5,395 nt of DNA from Cellvibrionales bacterium (GTDB taxonomy: Bacteria > Pseudomonadota > Gammaproteobacteria > Pseudomonadales > UBA7434): positions 1 to 5,395 of the forward strand of contig DMZE01000002.1 in assembly GCA_003492055.1 (NCBI GenBank), written 5' to 3'. The position numbers and the translations under genes are program-made. Below are positions 1 through 5,395 of the stretch, piece after piece. Under the pieces are notes generated by a model. The model ran no database searches, was not told the origin of the DNA, and was given only the letters and a program-made list of their open reading frames with translations. Within the stretch, counting starts at the first letter, position 1. Every line of letters starts with the position of its first letter.

Positions 1-438
1 ATACTCCCACTCCAACCTATCCACAGATAACGGCTTACTACTTACCAGCTTCTGCTCATTAATATTATTCTCATTAAACGCAGCCAATATCTCATCGACA
101 CTAGCAGGCTTGCATAAATAATTACTCGCCCCACGCTTTATCGCTTCAACCGTAGTTGCAATGCTCGAATAACCCGTTAAGACAACAATTTTTAATTGAG
201 CATCGAAATTTAAAAGCTGAGGGATTAGCGCTAGGCCCGATTCCTTTCCCATATTCAAATCAATCACCGCATGGCTAAAAATATTCCCCAACTGCTGTAT
301 TAATTCAATCGCTTGCTGAGGGCTGTTTGCAGTCGAAGTGGTTATTTCTCGACGCTCAAGCGCACGCGATAAAATAGAACAAAACACTTCATCGTCATCC
401 ACTAATAAAAAATGCTGTTGCGTGTTTGGGCTAGTCAT
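1..438 (-). CDS. regA: RegA/PrrA-family response regulator (partial, C-terminus off the left edge)
   Basis: This is the cytoplasmic response regulator that should receive phosphate from the adjacent RegB-like kinase and control redox-responsive genes such as terminal oxidases. The 146 visible residues hold a complete receiver domain (about 9-125). They show the acidic pocket D14-D15-D16, phosphoacceptor D60 in AVIDLNM, switch T88 in VVLTGYSS, and K110 in the CKPA motif. The stretch IATTVEAIKRGA and the linker ending SVDRLEWEY are characteristic of the RegA/ActR/PrrA/RoxR group. In that group a short Fis-type helix-turn-helix of about 40 residues follows, and it would lie beyond base 1. The ATG at 438-436 overlaps the regB stop and has a good ribosome binding site, so the two genes are probably translationally coupled. 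One departure is DLNMGKESG, where G64 replaces the proline common after the phosphoacceptor strand. Family assignment is strong; the exact symbol follows the RegBA naming. Confidence 0.9.
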   Translation of the reverse strand, partial: MTSPNTQQHFLLVDDDEVFCSILSRALERREITTSTANSPQQAIELIQQLGNIFSHAVIDLNMGKESGLALIPQLLNFDAQLKIVVLTGYSSIATTVEAIKRGASNYLCKPASVDEILAAFNENNINEQKLVSSKPLSVDRLEWEY

Positions 439-1816
439 TAAGCGCCTCTTGCTCGGCAGTGATTAATGGTAGCTGTATGATAGCTTCAGCGCCACCATGT
501 TCAAGGTTGCGAAGTATTAGCTGGCCACCGTGTCGATGAATGCTGGCGTTCGATAAAAATAAACCAAAGCCTAATCCTGTGCTATTTTGGTCGCGACGAT
601 CATGCAAGGGTTGGCGGTTGAACTGTCGTAAAATATTATCGGGTATGCTTTTACCTTTGTTAGAAACAATAATATGAATGATATCGTCATGCTGTTGAAT
701 ATCGATAGCAACAGAATTTGGGCTGGCATTCGCCGCATTGTTGAGTAGGTTGGTTAATGCCTGTGATAACGATTCATCGCAATGAATAATGCCATTGATT
801 GTACGCTTAACAAATAAATTATTGATCGTTACTTCAGGTCGAAGCGGATGCCAATGCTCTATGCAAGCATTCACTAAAGCCGTAACGTGAATGGAAAACT
901 TTTCTCCGGGCTGCGTTTGCTGCGCGGTATGAACCAGTTTTTTTAAACTGCTGCGGCATTGAGAAATTTGCGATTGCATTAAGGCTAAATCTTCTTGTTG
1001 ATGCTGACTTTGCATTACGTCATTAGCCATTTCGTCAACCAATAAACTCAGGCTGTTAATAGGGGTGCCCAATTCGTGGGCGGTGCCTGCAGCTAATGTG
1101 GCAATAGAAAGAATTTGCTCATCATACAGTTGTTGTTCGCGCTGCTGGTTAATGGCGTTTTCTTGTGCACGCAGCGCCTCTGCCATTCGTGAGACAAACC
1201 ATGCAATTAATACCGCACTCACTAAAAAGTTAAACCACATACCTAAATAATGCGGATTTAAAATAGCAGAAATTTCTATACCGCTATTTGCAGAATGTGA
1301 TAGTGGGTGTGATAAATGCTGGCTATGATCCATCGCCGTGGGTGATGCTGTCGTGTGCGAGAAAAAATCTAAAGGTTGATAGAAAAATAATAATATCGAA
1401 TAGGCTGCAACGGATAGACCCGCAATGGCGGCGGCATATTTTTTAGGCAGTGTGGCGGCGGCAATACTAAGTGGCACTAGAAAATAGGAAATGAAGGGGT
1501 TGGTTGCGCCACCGGTAAAGTACGCTAACGCAAAAATAAAGAGCACATCAATAATTAGCTGCGTCGAGAATTCGGTTTCGCTCACTACTCGATTCGATCG
1601 TAGTCTTAAATAGGTGAGGGCGGTGATTAAACTTTGAATAGCAATAACAATAGCAACGGCAAATAATTGGCTTTCAATACTTAAATACCTATAGCCATAA
1701 AGCAGGGCGGCGGACATAAACACTAAGACGATAGCGCGTATCCAGCATAGCCGACGCAAGTTAAGCGTTAATGCAGCGAGCGTTAACGAGTTGTGTGGGT
1801 ATTGGGCGGTGGTCAC
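431..1816 (-). CDS. regB: RegB/PrrB/RoxS-family redox-sensing sensor histidine kinase
   Basis: This is an inner-membrane histidine kinase of 461 residues, a normal length for the family, that should phosphorylate the overlapping RegA. About six membrane helices fit near residues 25-41, 47-70, 86-101, 106-122, 126-147 and 191-209. The RegB ubiquinone-site signature GGATNPF lies at 102-108, between helices 3 and 4. The H-box TAHELGTP carries phospho-acceptor H247. C287 follows exactly 40 residues later, matching my recollection of H225 and redox-active C265 in Rhodobacter capsulatus RegB. The ATPase domain has an N-box (LTNLLNNAANAS, 354-365) and a G2 box (GLGFGL, 414-419). The G1 box is unusual, NKGKSIP at 386-392, lacking the usual Asp. 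The periplasmic loop at 148-190 carries six histidines. The start is GTG at 1816-1814 with only a weak AAGA upstream. The next in-frame Met is residue 34, inside helix 1, so GTG is preferred. Confidence 0.92.
   Translation of the reverse strand: MTTAQYPHNSLTLAALTLNLRRLCWIRAIVLVFMSAALLYGYRYLSIESQLFAVAIVIAIQSLITALTYLRLRSNRVVSETEFSTQLIIDVLFIFALAYFTGGATNPFISYFLVPLSIAAATLPKKYAAAIAGLSVAAYSILLFFYQPLDFFSHTTASPTAMDHSQHLSHPLSHSANSGIEISAILNPHYLGMWFNFLVSAVLIAWFVSRMAEALRAQENAINQQREQQLYDEQILSIATLAAGTAHELGTPINSLSLLVDEMANDVMQSQHQQEDLALMQSQISQCRSSLKKLVHTAQQTQPGEKFSIHVTALVNACIEHWHPLRPEVTINNLFVKRTINGIIHCDESLSQALTNLLNNAANASPNSVAIDIQQHDDIIHIIVSNKGKSIPDNILRQFNRQPLHDRRDQNSTGLGFGLFLSNASIHRHGGQLILRNLEHGGAEAIIQLPLITAEQEALND
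445..448 (-). promoter_or_regulatory. Ribosome binding site of regA inside the regB 3' end
   Basis: On the minus strand GAGG sits 6 bases before the regA ATG (438-436), within the last codons of regB. It fixes the regA start. With the 8-base overlap of the two genes (431-438) it suggests coupled translation of kinase and regulator. Confidence 0.7.
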
Positions 1817-2044
1817 ATTCAGTCTTTTATTGAGTCGTTATTACATAATTGATGCAGTGATTCGATAGTTTACTTAACTCTTTGTTGAATAGCAGCTGAT
1901 TCTTTTAAAGGGCTTAATCGCTCATTAGATACTGTCATTCTGGTGGGCTTACTTCTGGATGGGACTATGCCAACCCATAATAGCGCGAGACAGCTTTGTG
2001 GATCACTTATCTCCCCATGAATAATAGCCATAATTCCCGTAATT

Positions 2045-2063
2045 CTAAATGAGAATCAATTGC
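2045..2063 (+). promoter_or_regulatory. Putative Fur box (iron-dependent repressor site) upstream of fbpA
   Basis: The stretch CTAAATGAGAATCAATTGC matches the 19-base Fur consensus GATAATGATAATCATTATC at 12 of 19 positions by hand count, including the core ATGA-AATCA. It lies about 90 bases before the fbpA ATG and touches the candidate -35 element, a position from which Fe(II)-Fur would block transcription. The site and the ferric-transport role of the downstream genes support each other. Binding itself is inferred. Confidence 0.72.
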
Positions 2064-2088
2064 ATTCCGATTTAAAAGGTGCTCAAAT
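2060..2088 (+). promoter_or_regulatory. Candidate sigma-70 promoter of the fbp operon
   Basis: A possible -35 TTGCAT (2060-2065) is followed after 17 bases by a possible -10 TCAAAT (2083-2088). The -10 has an extended TGC immediately before it (2080-2082). The -35 matches only three consensus positions and the -10 four, so the call rests on the spacing, the extended TG and the overlap with the Fur box. Transcription would begin near 2095, leaving a leader of about 60 bases. Confidence 0.4.
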
Positions 2089-2154
2089 ACTTGGCCAGAT
2101 ACTATTTGCCTAATCCTTGAAATAGTTCGTCGCATATCCAAATTGAGAGCCTTT

Positions 2155-3285
2155 ATGACAAGTCTAATACCTTTTATTAAGCCAGTAATGCCTTTTATGG
2201 CTGTTCTTCTCCGTCTGCTTTCCGTTCGATTACTCGTTGTCAGCGCTCTTATTAGCCTAATTATCGCCTGTTCACCTTCATCTGAGCCGGTATCTGATTT
2301 AGCGTTGAATGATAGCGCCGAGATCAATGACGCTGAGCCAAGCGAAGCGATTGTGGTTTATTCCTCACGCAATGAGCATTTAATACAACCGGTATTCGCT
2401 TTATTTACTGAACAAACCGGTATTGAAGTGAAATACACCACTGACAAAGCTGGGGTGTTAATTGAGCGCATTAAAGCCGAGGGCAAAAATACGCCAGCGG
2501 ATGTGTTGATTACTGTGGATGCGGGCACTTTAGGTTATGCCGCGCAACAAGGTATTTTTCAAACTTTAGATTCTGCAATTGTAGCTGAGAGAGTGCCGGC
2601 GTATTTGCGTGATGATAGCGATTACTGGACAGGGTTATCGTTGCGTGCCCGAACTATTGTTTATAGTACTGAGCGCGTTAAGCCCGAGCAATTATCCAGT
2701 TACCAAAATTTAGGGGCAGATCAATGGCAGGGGCGTGTTTGTTTGCGTACTTCAAAAAAGGTTTATAACCAATCACTCGTTGCCATGCTTATTGCGGAAC
2801 AAGGCGAGACCAAAGCTGAATCGATTGTTTCATCTTGGGTGGCCAATCTTGCTATTCCTCCCACCTCTAATGATACAAAAGTGATGGATGCTATTTTAGT
2901 AGGGCAGTGTGATGTCGGCATTATCAATACCTATTACTTTGGACGCCTACAAACAAAAATTGCTGATTTACCACTAGCGCTTTTTTGGCCTAATCAAACA
3001 GCAGAAGCGGACAGTGGTGTGCATGTCAATGTTGCCGGTGTTGGCATTCTCAAGCACAGTAAAAATGCAGCGCAGGCTAAACGCTTAGTTGAATGGTTAG
3101 TGTCAGATAGCGCTCAAGCATTATTTGCGGGTGTTAATAAAGAGTATCCCATTAATGACAGCGTCGAAGTGAATCCGCAAGTTGCTTCATGGGGTCACTT
3201 TAAACAAAATCCTTTACCCTTGAGTCAGGCTTATGTATTACAACCTGCTGCGGTTAAGTTAATGGATCGCGCAGGGTATAAATAG
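2155..3285 (+). CDS. fbpA: Fe(III) ABC transporter substrate-binding lipoprotein (FbpA/FutA type)
   Basis: This is the extracytoplasmic iron-binding component that delivers Fe(III) to the FbpB-FbpC importer. From ATG 2155 it has 376 residues. A hydrophobic signal ends in the lipobox LIIAC, with C39 the predicted lipid-modified cysteine. An acidic, Ser-rich linker (about 40-66) follows. The solute-binding fold begins at VVYSSRN (Y69-N73). Family hallmarks include TPADVLITVDAG, LRARTIVYST, RTSKKVYNQSL (Y204) and NTYYFG (Y260-Y261). The 56-residue spacing from Y204 to Y260 equals that of the FutA1 ligands Tyr185 and Tyr241 as I recall them, so these tyrosines are the likely iron ligands. The mature chain has only two other cysteines, C196 and C252, a possible disulfide. 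ATG 2155 is preceded by GAGAG at 2145-2149. An in-frame TTG at 2143 would add four residues, and ATG 2197 would give a more typical 25-residue signal but lacks a ribosome binding site. The gene is first in its operon and probably Fur-regulated. Confidence 0.9.
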   Translation: MTSLIPFIKPVMPFMAVLLRLLSVRLLVVSALISLIIACSPSSEPVSDLALNDSAEINDAEPSEAIVVYSSRNEHLIQPVFALFTEQTGIEVKYTTDKAGVLIERIKAEGKNTPADVLITVDAGTLGYAAQQGIFQTLDSAIVAERVPAYLRDDSDYWTGLSLRARTIVYSTERVKPEQLSSYQNLGADQWQGRVCLRTSKKVYNQSLVAMLIAEQGETKAESIVSSWVANLAIPPTSNDTKVMDAILVGQCDVGIINTYYFGRLQTKIADLPLALFWPNQTAEADSGVHVNVAGVGILKHSKNAAQAKRLVEWLVSDSAQALFAGVNKEYPINDSVEVNPQVASWGHFKQNPLPLSQAYVLQPAAVKLMDRAGYK

Positions 3286-3291
3286 CCACAT

Positions 3292-4914
3292 ATGTTAAAC
3301 CTCCTTAATTTAGGTAAACAGCTGCGCAAAATTGGCGTATGGCAAGTTTTCTTAGTCGTTATGGCTTTGCCAACATTGCTGGCCTTGTTAGGGGTGCTGA
3401 GTTCTTTTTTGCATCCGGATATTGAAAGTCTGTCGCATTTAGCGCAATACGTTTTACCGCAAACCATAAAAAATACAATTTTTTTAGTGGTGGGTGTGGG
3501 TGTTGTCACTACGACTTTAGGTGTTTCCTTAGCGTGGCTAACAGCGGTTTGTGATTTCCCATTACGCAAATTTTTTGTTTGGGCGCTTATTTTACCCATG
3601 GCTATTCCAGGCTATGTGATGGCGTTTGCATTGGTCGGTTTGTTTGAGTACACCGGCCCTGTCCAACATTTTTTACGAGAAACTTTCGGTTCTTCTAGTG
3701 CCTTTCCCGATATTTATTCTTATGGTGGCGTAGTGATGGCGTTAAGCCTGGCACTTTATCCTTACACCTATCTTATGGTCCGTAATGCTTTTCAGACGCA
3801 AGGTTTACGGAGTTTGGAGGTAGGGCAATCACTGGGCTTGTCGATAAGAGAAAGTTTTTGGCGTATTTGCCTGCCTATGGCAAGACCGTGGATTGTGGGT
3901 GGTACGCTATTAGTGATGATGGAGACGTTATCTGATTTTGGTACGGTGGCTATTTTTAACTATGACACATTAACCTCGGCCATTTATAAAACATGGTTTG
4001 GTTTGTATTCATTACCAGCGGCTTTACAAGTTGCATCGGTGTTATTAATTTTTGTGGTTGTTATTACCTTACTCGAGCGCAGAAGTCGTGCTAGCCAACG
4101 TTTTTCGCAAACACGCAGTGCCAAGTCAGTAGCGGGTAGAATTCGTCTTAGCGGTGTTGATCGATGGTTGGCGCTATTGGTTTGTGTACTGGTATTTAGT
4201 TTGGCGTTTGTTATGCCGGTTATGCGCTTACTTTATTGGGCAGTGCCTAATATGAATGCCGACATCACAAGCCAGTTTTTAGGGTATGTTGCTGGCTCTA
4301 CCAGTTTATCGTTAATTGCCATGTTGATGATTGCAGGCCTCGCTTTATTAATGGCGTTTACCGCACGCACCTATAACAGCCCCTTTGCCAAAATAGTGGT
4401 GCGTATTAGCACTATGGGTTATGCCTTGCCGGGTACGGTATTAGCTGTAGGTTTATTTGTGCCAGTAGCGGCTATTGATAATGTCTTAGGTGCGATGGGT
4501 TTATCGACACCTTTATTGCAAGGCACAATGGTAGTAATGTTATTAGCTTACAGTGTGCGTTTTATGGCGGTGGCTTTTACGCCATTAGAAAGCAACCTAT
4601 TAAGAATTACGCCATCAATTGACGCGGCCTCAAGAAGCTTGGGTGTGTCGGGCATTAAAATGTTAGCTAAGGTACATTTGCCTATGGTGAAGGGTGGCTT
4701 ACTAACGGCCATGGTATTAGTTTTTGTAGATGTGATGAAAGAGCTACCTATCACATTAATGACACGCCCCTTTGGTTTTAATACTTTGGCGGTGAGAATA
4801 TTTGAATTAAGCTCAGAAGGTTTGTGGGAGCGTGCAGCGCTACCTGCATTGGCTATTGTATTGGTCGGCTTAATCCCTGCGTTTATATTAATTAGAAAAT
4901 CAGATGCACGTTAA
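3292..4914 (+). CDS. fbpB: Ferric iron ABC transporter permease, fused two-domain FbpB type
   Basis: This is the inner-membrane channel of the Fe(III) importer, 540 residues long, the usual size for fused FbpB/FutB-type permeases. Two homologous halves of about six helices each are joined by a basic linker (about 261-290, RRSRASQRF and beyond). Each half carries an EAA loop, the docking site for the ATPase. The first is EVGQSLG (176-182) followed by ICLP (192-195). The second is AASRSLG (445-451) followed by VHLP (461-464). Both keep the standard glycine-to-LP spacing, though Ala replaces the leading Glu in the second. Hydrophobic segments include about 17-40, 60-85, 93-118, 144-162, 198-221, 241-260, 291-315, 330-356, 368-394, 405-427, 466-486 and 514-534. 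It starts 6 bases after the fbpA stop. No ribosome binding site is visible at normal distance, so translation is probably coupled to fbpA. Substrate is assigned from the neighbouring fbpA. Confidence 0.93.
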   Translation: MLNLLNLGKQLRKIGVWQVFLVVMALPTLLALLGVLSSFLHPDIESLSHLAQYVLPQTIKNTIFLVVGVGVVTTTLGVSLAWLTAVCDFPLRKFFVWALILPMAIPGYVMAFALVGLFEYTGPVQHFLRETFGSSSAFPDIYSYGGVVMALSLALYPYTYLMVRNAFQTQGLRSLEVGQSLGLSIRESFWRICLPMARPWIVGGTLLVMMETLSDFGTVAIFNYDTLTSAIYKTWFGLYSLPAALQVASVLLIFVVVITLLERRSRASQRFSQTRSAKSVAGRIRLSGVDRWLALLVCVLVFSLAFVMPVMRLLYWAVPNMNADITSQFLGYVAGSTSLSLIAMLMIAGLALLMAFTARTYNSPFAKIVVRISTMGYALPGTVLAVGLFVPVAAIDNVLGAMGLSTPLLQGTMVVMLLAYSVRFMAVAFTPLESNLLRITPSIDAASRSLGVSGIKMLAKVHLPMVKGGLLTAMVLVFVDVMKELPITLMTRPFGFNTLAVRIFELSSEGLWERAALPALAIVLVGLIPAFILIRKSDAR

Positions 4915-4964
4915 ATTTAATAAGCAGTTCATTTGCAGTAAGAATTTTAGCAAAGAATCATAAC

Positions 4965-4970
4965 GGTGAG
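4965..4970 (+). promoter_or_regulatory. Ribosome binding site of fbpC
   Basis: GGTGAG lies 3 bases before the ATG at 4974, slightly close but the only purine-rich site nearby. It favours this ATG over the in-frame ATGs at 4995 and 4998. The 59-base gap after fbpB (4915-4973) is AT-rich with no terminator-like hairpin, consistent with one transcript. Confidence 0.55.
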
Positions 4971-4973
4971 CCT

Positions 4974-5395
4974 ATGCCTAATAGCAACGATATAATGATG
5001 TCCGAAAGCCAAGATGTAATAGAAAACTATTTATCGGTTGATAATGTTTCTATTGGTTTTGATGGGCGAGAAATATTATCGAATATTACTTTTCAATTAA
5101 AACGCGGAGATATTGGTTGTCTGTTGGGGCCTAGTGGCTGTGGTAAGACTACTTTATTAAGAAGCATTGCCGGTTTTGAAACGGTTGATGACGGCATGAT
5201 TAAATTAAATAATAAAGCCTTAAGTCATCATGGTTATTTGCTACCAGCCGAGCAGCGTAATATCGGTATGGTGTTTCAAGACTATGCTTTGTTTTCACAT
5301 TTAAATGTTATCGATAACATTATGTTTGGCTTGCATCGTTTCTCAAAAGCGCAGGCAACTATTCGAGCGAATGATTTAATAGCGCGTATTGGTTT
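4974..5395 (+). CDS. fbpC: Ferric iron ABC transporter ATP-binding protein (partial, C-terminus off the right edge)
   Basis: This is the cytoplasmic ATPase that powers the FbpB channel. It has 140 complete codons before the window ends. The ABC domain begins near residue 20 (LSVDNVSIGF, with F29 as the likely A-loop aromatic). Walker A is GPSGCGKTT at 52-60. The Q-loop is VFQDYALFSHLNV with Q102. The stretch from LPAEQRNIGMVFQDYALF is typical of the FbpC/PotA/MalK-like importer group. The signature motif, Walker B, H-loop and any C-terminal regulatory domain lie beyond the edge. The first 19 residues form a polar extension somewhat longer than usual. Its position after the binding protein and permease, in the same direction, makes it the third gene of the iron operon. 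The ABC assignment is certain; the iron specificity comes from context. Confidence 0.92.
   Translation, partial: MPNSNDIMMSESQDVIENYLSVDNVSIGFDGREILSNITFQLKRGDIGCLLGPSGCGKTTLLRSIAGFETVDDGMIKLNNKALSHHGYLLPAEQRNIGMVFQDYALFSHLNVIDNIMFGLHRFSKAQATIRANDLIARIG

Larger units (their letters stand above)
1817..2154. other. Divergent intergenic region between regB and fbpA
   Basis: These 338 bases separate the leftward regBA operon from the rightward fbp operon and must hold both promoters. The right third contains a Fur-box-like palindrome and a candidate fbpA promoter. In the rest (about 1817-2040) I see no RNA gene, no strong hairpin and no credible coding sequence. I also could not pick a convincing promoter for regB. 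An 8-base direct repeat, ATAATAGC, at 1977-1984 and 2021-2028 is short enough to be chance. Confidence 0.6.

Noticed and set aside
1065..1250. 61-residue open frame on the plus strand
   Set aside because: It lies entirely antisense to the H-box and last-helix region of regB, has no ribosome binding site or recognisable domain, and is best seen as a shadow frame.
1967..2020. 17-codon open frame (ATG to TGA) behind a GGGA in the intergenic region, a possible leader peptide
   Set aside because: It lies upstream of the Fur box and likely transcription start, so it would not be on the fbp transcript. It is also short enough to be chance.
2014..2040. Possible second Fur-like site (ATGAATAATAGCCATAATT)
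   Set aside because: It is AT-rich and superficially similar, but it does not align to the 19-base consensus beyond scattered matches.
2007..2327. 106-residue open frame on the minus strand across the Fur box and the fbpA 5' end
   Set aside because: Most of it is antisense to the fbpA signal region. The Arg/Ile-rich translation has no family look, and it would run through the control region.
3231..3599. 122-residue open frame on the minus strand
   Set aside because: It is antisense to the end of fbpA and the start of fbpB. Its cysteines (CGKTYCAKCDR) look zinc-finger-like by accident, since the plus strand there encodes a clear permease.
4548..4754. 68-residue open frame on the minus strand
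   Set aside because: It is antisense to the second EAA loop of fbpB, with no motif or start signal.
4915..4973. Possible terminator or second promoter between fbpB and fbpC
   Set aside because: No GC-rich hairpin with a T-run and no convincing promoter pair is visible. The gap is merely AT-rich and compatible with one operon.

Overview
The window reads as ordinary gammaproteobacterial chromosome, moderately AT-rich by eye. The likely source is a marine or otherwise free-living aerobe outside the enterics. This rests on three things: a RegB/PrrB/RoxS-type redox histidine kinase, a RegA-type regulator, and a FutA/Fbp-type ferric iron ABC transporter behind a recognisable Fur box. No protein-level feature fixes the genus.

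Layout: two divergent operons share a 338-base intergenic region (1817-2154). The leftward operon holds the sensor kinase regB (431-1816), overlapped by 8 bases by its response regulator regA (438 leftward, running off the left edge). The rightward operon holds a lipoprotein-type ferric-binding protein (fbpA, 2155-3285), a fused 12-helix permease (fbpB, 3292-4914) and an ABC ATPase (fbpC, 4974 onward, running off the right edge). No RNA genes, mobile elements, CRISPR arrays or clear terminators are visible. Both operons continue past the window, so their ends cannot be judged.

How the genes work together: RegB is predicted to sense the redox state of the quinone pool and cytoplasm and to phosphorylate RegA, a global regulator of respiratory genes. 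FbpABC is predicted to carry Fe(III) from the periplasm to the cytoplasm and to be repressed by Fe-Fur when iron is sufficient. The divergent arrangement makes redox-iron cross-talk possible, but nothing in the sequence proves it.

I found no undescribed system here. The points worth a second look are small: a histidine-rich periplasmic loop and an altered ATP-lid motif in the kinase, a lipid-anchored iron-binding protein whose +2 Ser predicts outer-membrane sorting, and its altered N-lobe iron-ligand position.
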